Of a DNA stretch of 61,793 bases, positions 49,926-59,163 are shown one piece after another (the first letter of the stretch is position 1; each line of letters starts with the position of its first letter). The notes under the pieces are model-generated. The model ran no database searches. It saw only the letters and a program-made list of their open reading frames with translations, and had not been told where the DNA came from. Origin of the DNA: Micrococcales bacterium (GTDB lineage: Bacteria > Actinomycetota > Actinomycetes > Actinomycetales > Microbacteriaceae); contig CANGEU010000007.1 of the NCBI GenBank assembly GCA_947452985.1, forward strand, positions 1 to 61,793, in the 5' to 3' direction. The position numbers were made by a program, and so were the translations under genes.

Positions 49926-50989
49926 ACGGCAGGAAGTTCGTCGCGGGCGTCGTCTTCGCTCATGCCCGTTGCGCAGAGTAGGTCAACCAGCATTGGGCGA
50001 AGCAGCAGCAAGACCGACGCTTCACGAAGTTGGTCGGCGATGCCGAATTTCTTTGGGTCCAATTGGTGAATCACCTCTAGGAAACCGGCTCTGGCTTCAA
50101 ACAAATACTCTTCGTTCTCGGTGGCCTTTGAAAGATTTGTGGTTGCCTCAAATATTTGCTCGATTAGGTCGGCAAGGTATGGACGCTTTTCGCCGTCACG
50201 AATTAGGAAGTCAACGCGGCGAACAATTACGCGAAGATTGCGGGTCGCCAGATCCATGCCTCGCATTAGGCGAAGCTGGGCGTTGAGGTCGTAGCGCTGC
50301 TTTTTCAAGAAAGGTGAAATGCGCGAAATGGCAACCGCGCTGTCCAGTGACATGCGCCAGTTGTCGACCAGTGGCTGGGTGCGGCGAACCTTGTTGAGGG
50401 TTTCGTCCGCCTTCTTTACATCGACGTCTCGAAGAGCCGAACGAAGGGCATCTAAGGAATCAAGGAATACCGCGAACAGTGCCGAGGCGTCTTTCCGAGC
50501 AAGACCTTTGGGGTTGCGTGGAATCAGGATTGTGACCAACAAGGAGACCACCGCAGCCGTGATGCCATCGAGCGGGCGAACCCAGATACCGCCGGTAGGA
50601 AGGGGTAGCAGCTGGATGAACATTGCCTGAATACCCACTGTCAAGGCAAAGCTCGCGCTCTGCGTTACGAACCGGGCTCCGAGCAGGCAAAGGAACAGCG
50701 TGGCAGCCAGCTGCCAAATCCCCTGACCGAACCACTGCACCAAAAGTTCGCTGGCGAATAGGCCGATCACAATTCCGAGAGCGGTTTCGATTACTCGGCG
50801 TGGTCTGGCGTCTCGGGTAAAGCCGAGAGTGGTGATGGTGACCGTAACGGCTAGAAGCGGATTTTTGTGACCGAGAACAAAGTAAGCGAACGAGTATGAA
50901 GTTAGTGCAGCGATGATGATCTGAAGGACCGGCGGAATCGACTCGATTACTCGACCTATAGCGTTTTTTAGGGTCCAGCTGATTTTCAT
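49922..50989 (-). CDS. FUSC family membrane protein
   Basis: A 355-residue protein with about five or six helices in the first 165 residues (LQIIIAALTSYSFAYFVLG onward) and a long helical cytoplasmic part, as in aromatic-acid or fusaric-acid exporter-like (FUSC/YccS) proteins. The substrate is unknown. It starts with ATG overlapping the ygfZ stop as ATGA and ends an operon of five genes. Confidence 0.85.
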   Translation of the reverse strand: MKISWTLKNAIGRVIESIPPVLQIIIAALTSYSFAYFVLGHKNPLLAVTVTITTLGFTRDARPRRVIETALGIVIGLFASELLVQWFGQGIWQLAATLFLCLLGARFVTQSASFALTVGIQAMFIQLLPLPTGGIWVRPLDGITAAVVSLLVTILIPRNPKGLARKDASALFAVFLDSLDALRSALRDVDVKKADETLNKVRRTQPLVDNWRMSLDSAVAISRISPFLKKQRYDLNAQLRLMRGMDLATRNLRVIVRRVDFLIRDGEKRPYLADLIEQIFEATTNLSKATENEEYLFEARAGFLEVIHQLDPKKFGIADQLREASVLLLLRPMLVDLLCATGMSEDDARDELPAV

Positions 50990-51951
50990 CGGCGACCCAT
51001 CATGAGCTTGTTTCGAGGAACCGTAACCACCTTGCCCGCGCTCTGCGGAACAATTACTTGTTGCGATGCCGAGATGTTGCCCTCAACTTCCAACAGTGCA
51101 TCTTCGGCAACGTTGCGCTTGACCACCGCGAGCGCGATCGCCCCGGCGTCGTAGTGAGTTCCAGCGGAGGTAATTCGACCAACTTCGGTTTCGCCTGAGA
51201 ACACCTTCGCGCCGATTTCTGGAAGCATGTGACCCGAGCCGTCTAGGTGCAGGAGCACCAGGCGGCGCGGTGGGTGCCCGAGGTTGTGGATCTTGGCAAC
51301 CGACTCTTGGCCACGGTAGCAACCCTTTGAAAGGTGAACACCGGTAGCCATCCAATCGAGCTCGTGCGGCAAAGTCTTTTCGTCTACCTCAGCCATGCTC
51401 GGGCGATGCGCCGCAACCCTAAGTGCCTCGAGCGCAACAGTGCCGGCTTCAGCTAGCTCGCTCTTTGCCACTACCGATTGGAAATAGTTCCAAGGTTCAC
51501 CGGTGCTGGTTGCATAACGGTGACCACCCGGATAGACACCCGGCCAAGGATCGTTCCAAACAACGCTCGCTCCAGTCAAAGCCTGTTCAAAGCAACCAAA
51601 AACTTGTAATTCTTCGTGCAGTTCGATTTCTACCTTGGTGCGGAGTTTCATTCGAGTCAGGTGCGTGAGAACTAGTTCTGCAACAGTGTCGTCCACAATC
51701 AAAGTGGTGACCGAGCCGTCGTCGACGATGTGGAGCGAAGCCTCGATGTGCCCTTGCGGGTTCAGAAGCAGCGCCTCGCAAGCCTCCCCAGGTTTCAAGT
51801 TCACAATGTTCTGACTCAGTAGCGCGTGCAGCCACTTGAGGCGATCGTCGCCGGCCACAGTAATAACTTTCGAGTCGAGAGCTACCGAAGCCTTACCGCT
51901 TAGTAAATCGCGCTGTTCGACCAGCGGATTACCGAACGATGAAGTTGACAA
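50986..51951 (-). CDS. ygfZ: Folate-binding Fe-S maturation protein YgfZ
   Basis: A 321-residue GcvT-like protein with the YgfZ signature LSKGCYRGQE near residue 228 and PRRLVLLHLDG. It supports repair or assembly of iron-sulphur clusters using a folate cofactor. It starts with TTG placed directly after the TAG stop of the upstream gene, with GAGAAGG eight bases before, so translation is coupled. Confidence 0.93.
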   Translation of the reverse strand: MSTSSFGNPLVEQRDLLSGKASVALDSKVITVAGDDRLKWLHALLSQNIVNLKPGEACEALLLNPQGHIEASLHIVDDGSVTTLIVDDTVAELVLTHLTRMKLRTKVEIELHEELQVFGCFEQALTGASVVWNDPWPGVYPGGHRYATSTGEPWNYFQSVVAKSELAEAGTVALEALRVAAHRPSMAEVDEKTLPHELDWMATGVHLSKGCYRGQESVAKIHNLGHPPRRLVLLHLDGSGHMLPEIGAKVFSGETEVGRITSAGTHYDAGAIALAVVKRNVAEDALLEVEGNISASQQVIVPQSAGKVVTVPRNKLMMGRR

Positions 51952-52536
51952 CTAGCCAACCTTCTCAAGGCGGGCCGAGGCGTGAGATTTTAGGTCGGAA
52001 CCAGGCAACGCGATGTCCCAAGCCCAGAGCAGTGCGTTCTCGACCAAACCGTACATGCGAGTTGAGTGGCGGTAAGTTTTCGCACCTTCAAAGGCGACTC
52101 CGTGAGCTGAAGCCAACTCGATACGGGCCGAACGAACCCAGCCACGATAAAGCTCGGCCATACCACCAGGGTGAATGGTTGAAACCTCGATGTCGTAACC
52201 GCCGTGCTCAGCGCGGAATTGCTCCATGGCCTCGTAATCGCCGATCGGGTTATCGCCTTTGCCGGGGATTAGGCCAGGTCCGTAATCGAAATCATTTCTA
52301 GGACGCGCAACGCGCCAGTAACCGAGTTCACTAGGAAGTGCGGTTCCCGATTCGTCGTTTAGCTTCGCCGAGGAAATATAAGTTAGCGCGGCCGATCCGT
52401 CGTGAGCGAATTCGATCTTTTGGGAAAACTCGTGCTCCACACCGTCGATGGCGATGATGCCCGTTCCTTCCCACTTGCCAACAAGGAAAGCCAGCGGGGT
52501 CAGCTCGATTGGCAGCCCCTCAGGAAGTTCAAACAA
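51952..52536 (-). CDS. Nitrobindin-like heme-binding protein
   Basis: A 194-residue FABP-like beta-barrel protein (DUF1794/THAP4-type). It has the diagnostic FLVGKWEGTG near residue 18 and a C-terminal heme-ligand-type His in LKSHASARL. Mycobacterial relatives bind heme and isomerise peroxynitrite. Its TTG start directly follows the stop of the 36-residue gene, with AAGGGG nine bases upstream. Confidence 0.88.
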   Translation of the reverse strand: MFELPEGLPIELTPLAFLVGKWEGTGIIAIDGVEHEFSQKIEFAHDGSAALTYISSAKLNDESGTALPSELGYWRVARPRNDFDYGPGLIPGKGDNPIGDYEAMEQFRAEHGGYDIEVSTIHPGGMAELYRGWVRSARIELASAHGVAFEGAKTYRHSTRMYGLVENALLWAWDIALPGSDLKSHASARLEKVG

Positions 52537-52647
52537 CTACTTCTGCCCCTTGAAGAGCTTGTAGAGAACGAGGACTGAGACACCTGCGATGGCTAGTGAA
52601 GCCAAGACTAGGAGACCGGTGAAAAACATTTCGAATGAGAAAGTCAT
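52537..52647 (-). CDS. 36-residue single-helix membrane protein
   Basis: ATG at 52645-52647 encodes MTFSFEMFFTGLLVLASLAI, a helix ending VLYKLFKGQK, with one transmembrane segment and a basic C terminus. A TAAAAT box lies exactly six bases before the ATG. The stop abuts the next gene's start, whose ribosome-binding site lies inside this gene. Such tiny single-helix proteins occur widely in Micrococcales; the function is unknown. It is easily missed by ORF cut-offs. Confidence 0.7.
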   Translation of the reverse strand: MTFSFEMFFTGLLVLASLAIAGVSVLVLYKLFKGQK

Positions 52648-52653
52648 GTTTTG

Positions 52654-52659
52654 ATTTTA
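52654..52659 (-). promoter_or_regulatory. -10 box (TAAAAT) of the 36-residue gene
   Basis: TAAAAT, then CAAAAC, then ATG, a leaderless-type start within the short gap between two genes. Confidence 0.6.
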
Positions 52660-52670
52660 CCTTTCGATTC

Positions 52671-52922
52671 TTAGGTAAGTAGTAGATAAATCGATGCGGC
52701 CGAAAGCATTAGGAACGATCCGCCGGCAACATAAATAAGTTTGGTAACAAAACCGTCGACGTCTTCTTTGAAGAGGTGAATGAGCGAAACCACTGCAAGC
52801 GACCCAGCCAAAATGGCTCCAGCCCATACCAGTGCGAACTTTCGGTCAACAAAAATTACGGCGACTGTTGCCACTGCAACAGCCACCCAAATTGGAATGA
52901 TTTCGCGCCAACCCTGTTTCAT
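52671..52922 (-). CDS. Small three-helix membrane protein
   Basis: An 83-residue protein with three hydrophobic helices (about 8-25, 29-48 and 62-82), and no family I can name. The ATG has TAAGTT six bases upstream. It is divergent from glnR, and only 34 bases lie between the two start codons. Confidence 0.75.
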   Translation of the reverse strand: MKQGWREIIPIWVAVAVATVAVIFVDRKFALVWAGAILAGSLAVVSLIHLFKEDVDGFVTKLIYVAGGSFLMLSAASIYLLLT

Positions 52923-52928
52923 ACCTTA

Positions 52929-52934
52929 AACTTA
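52929..52934 (-). promoter_or_regulatory. -10 box (TAAGTT), leaderless type
   Basis: TAAGTT, then TAAGGT, then the ATG of the three-helix protein. Confidence 0.5.
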
Positions 52935-52956
52935 CCGCTAAGACCCTTGGAGAGAG

Positions 52957-53643
52957 ATGGCTCAACTTCTTGTACTTTCGGCAACGCCGGATCAAGAAAT
53001 TCTGCCCGCCCTGAGTCTGCTGCCGCACAAGGTTAGAAACATTCCCGCCGAACCAGCCGGCATCGTCAATGCCCCTTCGGCTGACCTAATTTTCTTAGAC
53101 GCCCGAGCTGACCTAAACAACATGAAGTCGCTGGCCAAAATTTTGCAAACCACCGGCCTTTCGGCTCCTTTGATTCTGATCGTCACCGAAGGTGGTTTGG
53201 CTGCAGTCAACGAAGAGTGGGGCGCAACCGACATCATTCTCACCACAGCCGGACCGGCTGAAGTTGACGCACGTATTCGCCTGGCAATTTCCCGGAACAA
53301 ACCAAAGGCTCTTTCGAACCTGATTGAAACTAACGGAATCACCATCGACGAGGTTACCTATTCGGCCAAAGTTCACGGTCTCCCGCTCGACCTAACCTTC
53401 AAAGAGTTTGAATTACTGAAGTTTTTGACTCAGCACCCTGGTCGCGTTTTCTCTAGAGAGCAACTGCTCAGCGAAGTTTGGGGTTACGACTACTTTGGTG
53501 GAACCAGAACCGTCGACGTTCACATTCGTCGTCTGCGTTTCAAGCTGGGCGACCTTGAGTCGTTGATCGGTACGGTTCGTAACCGTGGATACTCGTTCAA
53601 CCCGGATCGAACCGAAGAACAAGAAGTACCTGCCGGTTACTAA
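52957..53643 (+). CDS. glnR: GlnR-like atypical response regulator
   Basis: A 228-residue OmpR-family regulator. The receiver lacks the acidic pair at its N terminus ([10 protein letters not shown]) and the conserved Lys ([10 protein letters not shown]), keeping only the Asp in LIFLDARAD, as in GlnR, which works without classical phosphorylation. The winged helix has [23 protein letters not shown]. GlnR controls nitrogen assimilation in Actinobacteria. GGAGAG precedes the ATG. ppk1 follows after 41 bases. Confidence 0.85.
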   Translation: MAQLLVLSATPDQEILPALSLLPHKVRNIPAEPAGIVNAPSADLIFLDARADLNNMKSLAKILQTTGLSAPLILIVTEGGLAAVNEEWGATDIILTTAGPAEVDARIRLAISRNKPKALSNLIETNGITIDEVTYSAKVHGLPLDLTFKEFELLKFLTQHPGRVFSREQLLSEVWGYDYFGGTRTVDVHIRRLRFKLGDLESLIGTVRNRGYSFNPDRTEEQEVPAGY

Positions 53644-53645
53644 CA

Positions 53646-53674
53646 GTTTTCCAACTGGTCACCTATTGGTGGCA
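53646..53674 (+). promoter_or_regulatory. Candidate PHO box upstream of ppk1
   Basis: GTTTTCC, GGTCACC and GGTGGCA repeat with an exact 11-base period (4-base spacers). The GGTCACC unit, one mismatch from the PHO consensus, ends 9 bases before the -10, the same distance as at phoU. Confidence 0.6.
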
Positions 53675-53678
53675 GAAT
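53673..53678 (+). promoter_or_regulatory. -10 box of ppk1 (CAGAAT)
   Basis: CAGAAT is followed by six bases (TGTCGT) and the ATG. There is no ribosome-binding site. Confidence 0.45.
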
Positions 53679-53684
53679 TGTCGT

Positions 53685-55808
53685 ATGTCTGAAGAAACCA
53701 TGGCCATCGCTTTGCCCGACCTGGGTGACTTACCGAGCGACCGTTTCCTCGACCGCGAACTAAGCTGGCTGGCATTCAACCGCCGCGTGCTCGAATTGGC
53801 TGAAGACCCAACCCTTCCACTTCTTGAGCGCGTAAATTTCGCAGCTATTTTCGGATCCAACCTCGACGAATTCTTCATGGTGCGAGTGGCTGGCCTAAAG
53901 CGTCGCATCGCAACCGGACTTGCCGTTCGTTCTGCCTCCGGCCTCGAGCCTCAAGAAGTCTTAGACGCCATTAGTGCCGAAGGCCACGAACTTCAGCAAC
54001 GTCATGCCACCACCTTCAAAGAGGTGCTTGAGCCAGCTCTTCGCGAAAAAGGCATCGGCTTGGTGTCTTGGGCAGACCTGACCGATGAGCAGCAGGTCAA
54101 CCTGAAGGCTTACTTCGACAACCAAATCTTCCCAGTGCTAACACCATTGGCAGTTGATCCAGCGCATCCGTTCCCATACATCTCGGGTCTTTCGCTAAAC
54201 CTTGCCGTTGTGCTTCGCAACCCAGATAACGGGACCGAACACTTTGCTCGCGTAAAGGTTCCCCCGCTATTGCCTCGCTTCGTGCGCGTTCCTGGCAGTA
54301 CCGGCAACTCCGACGTGAAGTTCATTCCACTGGAAATGGTGATTGGGCAATTCCTCGCCAAGCTTTTTGCCGGCATGGAGGTGTTGCAACACCACACCTT
54401 CCGCGTAACCCGCAACGAAGACCTCGAGGTGGATGAGGACGAGGGTGAAAACCTGCTCGTGGCTCTTGAGAAGGAACTGCTTCGCCGCAAGTTCGGACCA
54501 CCGGTTCGTCTTGAAGTTGCCAGCAACATCAACCCACAGGTCTTGGAGCTTCTGGTTCGCGAACTAGACATTGCCGAAGAAGACGTTTACCGCTTGCCAG
54601 CGCCACTAGACCTAACCGGTCTATTTGAAATTGCTGGAATAAAGCGCGCTGAGTTGCACTATGCACCGCACAACGTGGTCACCAACCGCTACCTGCGAAA
54701 CGACGGTGACGAAAAGCCAAACTTTTTCCGCGCCATTCGAGAGCGCGAAATCTTGCTGCACCACCCGTACGAATCGTTCTCTTCCAGCGTTCAAGAGTTC
54801 TTGGCACAAGCCGCCGCCGACCCAAAGGTGTTGGCCATTAAGCAGACTTTGTATCGCACTTCTGGCGACTCGCCAATTGTCGATGCTTTGATCGATGCAG
54901 CCGAGGCTGGCAAGCAGGTTTTGGCGCTGGTTGAAATTAAGGCCCGCTTCGATGAACAAAACAACATCACCTGGGCTCGCAAACTTGAACAGGCCGGCGT
55001 TCACGTGGTTTACGGAATTGTCGGGCTAAAAACCCACTGCAAGCTTTCGCTGGTGATTCGCCAAGAAGGCGACACCCTGCGACGCTACTGCCACATCGGT
55101 ACCGGAAACTACAACCCTAAAACCGCTAGGTTCTATGAAGACTACGGTCTGCTAACTTCGCGCGAGCAGGTTGGCGAAGACCTAACCCGTTTGTTCAACC
55201 AGCTTTCTGGCTATGCTCCAGACGCAAGTTTCAAGGCGCTACTGGTTTCACCAAACGGCGTTCGCGAAGGACTGACCGAACGCATCCAGCGCGAAATCGA
55301 CTTCCACGAGGCCGGCAAGCCAGCCCACATCCAAATCAAGGTGAACTCATTGGTCGATGAACAAATCATCGACTCGCTTTACAAGGCAAGTCAGGCTGGA
55401 GTTCCAGTCGACGTCTTGGTTCGCGGTATGTGCGCGCTGAAGCCTGGTGTTCCTGGCTTGAGTGAAACCATCAAGGTTCGTTCGGTTCTCGGACGCTACC
55501 TCGAACACTCTCGCGTGTTCGCCTTCGCCGGTGGCGGCGACCCAGACATCTTCATTGGCTCGGCCGACATGATGCACCGAAACCTAGACCGCCGTGTTGA
55601 GGCTTTGGTGAAGATTGTTCAGCCGGATCACATCAAGGAACTTCAAGATCTGTTCACTCTAGCCATGAGTGAAACCTCATCAAGCTGGCACCTCGAAACA
55701 GGCGGCTCCTGGACCCGTCACCAGTTCGACGAAGCTGGCAAAAAGCTAAACGACGTTCAAGACGAACTAATGCGATTTGTTTCCAGCCGCAGGGCGTCGA
55801 ACAAATAA
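53685..55808 (+). CDS. ppk1: Polyphosphate kinase 1
   Basis: A 707-residue enzyme that makes polyphosphate from ATP. The N-terminal [19 protein letters not shown], the autophosphorylated histidine in [12 protein letters not shown], the second histidine in YLEHSRVF and the metal/ATP residues in [12 protein letters not shown] are all intact. It is followed with one-base overlap by mutT1, the same order as Rv2984-Rv2985. Phosphate control through RegX3 is likely from the repeats upstream. Confidence 0.97.
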   Translation: MSEETMAIALPDLGDLPSDRFLDRELSWLAFNRRVLELAEDPTLPLLERVNFAAIFGSNLDEFFMVRVAGLKRRIATGLAVRSASGLEPQEVLDAISAEGHELQQRHATTFKEVLEPALREKGIGLVSWADLTDEQQVNLKAYFDNQIFPVLTPLAVDPAHPFPYISGLSLNLAVVLRNPDNGTEHFARVKVPPLLPRFVRVPGSTGNSDVKFIPLEMVIGQFLAKLFAGMEVLQHHTFRVTRNEDLEVDEDEGENLLVALEKELLRRKFGPPVRLEVASNINPQVLELLVRELDIAEEDVYRLPAPLDLTGLFEIAGIKRAELHYAPHNVVTNRYLRNDGDEKPNFFRAIREREILLHHPYESFSSSVQEFLAQAAADPKVLAIKQTLYRTSGDSPIVDALIDAAEAGKQVLALVEIKARFDEQNNITWARKLEQAGVHVVYGIVGLKTHCKLSLVIRQEGDTLRRYCHIGTGNYNPKTARFYEDYGLLTSREQVGEDLTRLFNQLSGYAPDASFKALLVSPNGVREGLTERIQREIDFHEAGKPAHIQIKVNSLVDEQIIDSLYKASQAGVPVDVLVRGMCALKPGVPGLSETIKVRSVLGRYLEHSRVFAFAGGGDPDIFIGSADMMHRNLDRRVEALVKIVQPDHIKELQDLFTLAMSETSSSWHLETGGSWTRHQFDEAGKKLNDVQDELMRFVSSRRASNK

Positions 55809-56740
55809 TGACCGTTTACGCAGCCGGCGCCGTACTTTGGCGCATTGAAAACAATTCACTCAAGGTGGCTTTAGTTCACCGTGGTCGCTACGACGACTGG
55901 AGCTGGGCCAAAGGCAAAGTCGATCCAGGCGAAACCCTGCCTGAAACGGCGGTTCGCGAGATTCGCGAAGAAACCGGTCTCAAAGTAAAACTTGGTGTGC
56001 CTCTGGGCATTCAGCGTTACCTGCTTCCAAACAAAAACCTCAAAGAGGTTCACTACTGGGCAGCCAAGGTAACCGATAAGTCTTTGGCTACCAGCAACTT
56101 CGAACCAAACGAAGAGGTTGCCGAAGTGGTTTGGTTCACCGTGAGTGCCGCTTCAAAGCGACTCACATATAGTCACGACCACGAACAGTTGGATCAGCTT
56201 GTTGCGCTGCACAAAAAAGGAATGCTCGACACCGTTCCGCTGATCATCCTTCGCCATGCCAAGGCACGCTCTCGCGCAACCTGGAAAGATGGCGAATCCA
56301 GCCGCCCACTACTAACCGAGGGCAATGCTCAAGCTGAGGCTCTACCGAAACTCCTAAAAGCCTTTGGCGCTAAAGCGGTCTTTTCAAGCCCATGGACGCG
56401 ATGCCTAAGCACCATAGCTCCCTACGCTCAACGAACCAAGGTGAAGGTTAAGACCAGGCCCGAATTTACGGAGGCGGCCAACGCTAAGAAGCCAAACGCA
56501 ACCAAGAATGCTTTAGAGGCAATTGTTGCTTTAGGGAAACCAGCCGTTATTTGCACACATCGCCCGGTCCTTCCAACCATCCTTGAGTCCCTAGAGGTAA
56601 GCGCAAACAAAGCCTTGAAAATCAAGTTGCACCTAACCGCAGCACTAAAGCCTGGAAGTTTCACTGTGGTTCACATGAGTAGGAAGCAACAAATCGTTGA
56701 TGTTGAGCTTCACTCACCACTGGTTCGTAAAAAGAAATGA
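55808..56740 (+). CDS. mutT1: MutT1-like Nudix hydrolase with phosphatase domain
   Basis: A 310-residue two-domain protein. Residues 1-140 are a Nudix domain with the complete box GKVDPGETLPETAVREIREE. Residues 148-300 are a histidine-phosphatase domain with the motif LRHAKA. The mycobacterial homologue sanitises 8-oxo-dGTP and hydrolyses diadenosine polyphosphates. It overlaps ppk1 and the next gene by 1 and 4 bases. Confidence 0.93.
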   Translation: MTVYAAGAVLWRIENNSLKVALVHRGRYDDWSWAKGKVDPGETLPETAVREIREETGLKVKLGVPLGIQRYLLPNKNLKEVHYWAAKVTDKSLATSNFEPNEEVAEVVWFTVSAASKRLTYSHDHEQLDQLVALHKKGMLDTVPLIILRHAKARSRATWKDGESSRPLLTEGNAQAEALPKLLKAFGAKAVFSSPWTRCLSTIAPYAQRTKVKVKTRPEFTEAANAKKPNATKNALEAIVALGKPAVICTHRPVLPTILESLEVSANKALKIKLHLTAALKPGSFTVVHMSRKQQIVDVELHSPLVRKKK

Positions 56741-57624
56741 GCCGCTCGCGCCTTGCAGCGTTAGCCCTCATTAGTGTGGCGATTGCCTGGGGCGGTGCCT
56801 TCGTTCTCATGGAACCGGCAATCGAACGCCAACCAATTTTTAACTTTCTAGCTTTCCGTTTCACCATTGCCGTTTTAGTTATGGTGGCGGTTCGTCCAGG
56901 TGTCCTAAAACGCTTCAACAAGACGTTGGTAATTCAGGGAAGTTTGCTTGGGCTGGCACTGGGCGGAGGTTACGTTACCCAAACCATCGGGCTTCATTAT
57001 TCAACTGCTGCCATCACCGGTTTCTTCACCGGACTTTATGTTGCACTTACTCCGCTGCTCGCCTGGATCCTTTTGAAAAACAGAGTCTCGACTAAGGCTC
57101 TCGTCGGTGTATTACTGGCAACACTCGGTTTGGCCATTCTGTCTTCTGGTGCAATCGAATTTGGTTGGGGCGAAGTAGCTCTACTAGCCTGCGCCTTACT
57201 TTTCGCACTACACATCGTTGGCCTAGGTGTATGGAGTTCCAATCACGAAAGTTATGCCCTTACAGTTGTTCAATTGGCTGTGTGCGCCGTGCTCAGCTGG
57301 GCTGGAGCATTCGCGTGGGAGGGCGGCATTCAAACCCCACCGGATGGCGGCGTCTGGTTTGCCATAATCTTCTGCGCAGTGCTTGCCACCGCCCTCGCCT
57401 TCTTTGTTCAAACCTGGGCACAGGGTTTTCTCGACCCATCGCGTGTGGCAATCATTTTGACCAGTGAAGTTGTTTGGACCGCGATAATTGCCTACTCAGT
57501 CGGCCAAGAGCAACCAACTTTCGTAAGTTTGCTCGGAGGTGGCATCATGTTAGCCGCCATGCTTATCGTTGAGTGGCCAACCAAACAGAAAGAGCTGGTT
57601 CCTCGGGAACCGATGGTGCACTAA
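56737..57624 (+). CDS. EamA/DMT-type transporter
   Basis: A 295-residue protein with ten hydrophobic helices in two EamA repeats. The first opens LALISVAIAWGGAFVLMEPA, and the second contains ALLACALLFALHIVGLGVW. The substrate is unknown. It is coupled to mutT1 and glpK by short overlaps. Confidence 0.88.
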   Translation: MSRSRLAALALISVAIAWGGAFVLMEPAIERQPIFNFLAFRFTIAVLVMVAVRPGVLKRFNKTLVIQGSLLGLALGGGYVTQTIGLHYSTAAITGFFTGLYVALTPLLAWILLKNRVSTKALVGVLLATLGLAILSSGAIEFGWGEVALLACALLFALHIVGLGVWSSNHESYALTVVQLAVCAVLSWAGAFAWEGGIQTPPDGGVWFAIIFCAVLATALAFFVQTWAQGFLDPSRVAIILTSEVVWTAIIAYSVGQEQPTFVSLLGGGIMLAAMLIVEWPTKQKELVPREPMVH

Positions 57625-59072
57625 TGAGCATTCTCGCTATCGATGCCGGAACTACGGGTGTGACCGTTCTGGTCGTTAGCGAAAATGGTGAAGTTGTTTC
57701 CCGCGGCTACCAAGAATTTGAACAACACTTTCCAAAACCTGGCTGGGTGGAACACCAACCAGAACAGATTTGGCAGGCAACTCTCACCGCCTGTGGCCAG
57801 GCACTCGCAGGCTTCCCTCATATTGATGCCATTGGTATAACCAACCAGCGAGAAACACTCGTGCTCTGGGACCGTGAGACCCTGGTCTCACCGAGAAATG
57901 CCATAGTTTGGCAAGACCGACGCACCAGCGACATCGTCGAAGAATTGAAACAGCACCAAGAGATGGTTAGGGCAAAAACTGGAACCAGCCTCGACCCTTA
58001 CTTCACCTCCACCAAACTGGTTTGGATTCAGCGCAATGAGCCGGAGATTTGGGAAACCGTTAAGGACGGTAAGACCGCCATCGGAACAGTGGACAGTTAC
58101 CTGGTAGCAAGGCTTACCGCTGGCACGAGCCACATCACCGATGCCAGCAATGCTTCAAGAACTCAGCTTTGCAACATTGACACCGCCAACTGGGACGACG
58201 AACTTCTCGAGCTGTTCGATGTGCCGAGGAGTGCCCTTCCGACCATTGTTGCGAATTTCGGACAATTGGCAGCAACGGACCCCGATGCATTTCTCGGCAT
58301 CGATGCGCCAATCACTGGAATGGCGGGCGACCAGCAAGCTGCCCTTTTCGGGCAAGCAGCCTTCAATGCCGGTGACTCTAAATGCACCTACGGAACCGGA
58401 GCTTTCCTGCTCGCCAACACCGGAACAAAACGCGTAGCAAGCAAGAACGGGCTGATCACTACAATCGCTTGGATGGCGCCATCTGGCGAAATCACCTACG
58501 CGCTTGAGGGATCGGTTTTCGTTGCTGGCTCTGCCGTGCAGTGGCTGCGGGATGGTCTCAAGATAATCAAAGAAGCTAAAGATGTTGAAGCACTTGCTAA
58601 CCAGGTTGATAGTTCCGATGGCGTGGTTTTCGTCCCAGCCCTGACCGGCTTAGGCGCCCCGTATTGGAAACCCGATGTCCGCGGCACCATCTTTGGCATC
58701 ACGCGCGGCACGACGGATGCCCACATTGCCAGAGCAACCCTCGAGGCCGTGGCATTCCAGGTGACCGACCTGGTTCGAGCCATGGAAGAAGATCTTGGAA
58801 CAGCAATCAACACATTGCGCGTTGATGGAGGCATGAGTCAAAACAATCTGCTCATGCAACTACAGTCGAATGCACTTGGCGTCGACGTGGAACGTGGGAA
58901 AGTGCTTGAAAGTACTGCGCTCGGCGCCGCCTACCTAGCCGGACTTGGTGCAGGAATATTCTCAAGCGAAAATAGCCTCCAAGGCGTTTGGTCGCTTGAC
59001 CGAGAGTTCAGACCAAATCAAAATGTCACTGATTTGAGCCTTTGGCATTACGCGTTGGGGCGAATTATTTAG
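57624..59072 (+). CDS. glpK: Glycerol kinase-like FGGY kinase
   Basis: A 482-residue kinase with SILAIDAGTTGVTVLVV, GITNQRETLVLWDRE, AIVWQDRRTSD, GMAGDQQAALFGQ and DGGMSQNNLLMQ, all characteristic of GlpK. It is about 15-20 residues shorter than E. coli GlpK. The ATG shares one base with the DMT transporter stop, so it is an operon member. No glpF or glpD is adjacent. Another FGGY sugar specificity is possible but less likely. Confidence 0.9.
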   Translation: MSILAIDAGTTGVTVLVVSENGEVVSRGYQEFEQHFPKPGWVEHQPEQIWQATLTACGQALAGFPHIDAIGITNQRETLVLWDRETLVSPRNAIVWQDRRTSDIVEELKQHQEMVRAKTGTSLDPYFTSTKLVWIQRNEPEIWETVKDGKTAIGTVDSYLVARLTAGTSHITDASNASRTQLCNIDTANWDDELLELFDVPRSALPTIVANFGQLAATDPDAFLGIDAPITGMAGDQQAALFGQAAFNAGDSKCTYGTGAFLLANTGTKRVASKNGLITTIAWMAPSGEITYALEGSVFVAGSAVQWLRDGLKIIKEAKDVEALANQVDSSDGVVFVPALTGLGAPYWKPDVRGTIFGITRGTTDAHIARATLEAVAFQVTDLVRAMEEDLGTAINTLRVDGGMSQNNLLMQLQSNALGVDVERGKVLESTALGAAYLAGLGAGIFSSENSLQGVWSLDREFRPNQNVTDLSLWHYALGRII

Positions 59073-59098
59073 TGGGTTAAAGCGCACATTTAGACCGA

Positions 59099-59128
59099 TA
59101 GTATATAAAGGCGTTCGTATTAGCGAAC
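59099..59128 (+). promoter_or_regulatory. Promoter and inverted repeat before the giant secreted gene
   Basis: TAGTAT (59099-59104) can serve as -10 with a weak TTAAAG at -35 (16-base spacer). Just downstream GTTCG-TATTAG-CGAAC (59113-59128) forms an inverted repeat at the expected start point, so it may be an operator or a leader hairpin. Confidence 0.4.
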
Positions 59129-59163
59129 ATGATGCATTTCCCTTTAATTCTGGTGGATCCTTA

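Noticed and set aside
57573-57623. 17-codon N-terminal extension of glycerol kinase
   Set aside because: It lies inside the DMT transporter gene, and GlpK proteins begin at the SILAIDAGTT strand.
59113-59128. SOS (LexA) box
   Set aside because: The order is GTTC...CGAAC with a 6-base gap; actinobacterial LexA sites read GAAC-N4-GTTC.
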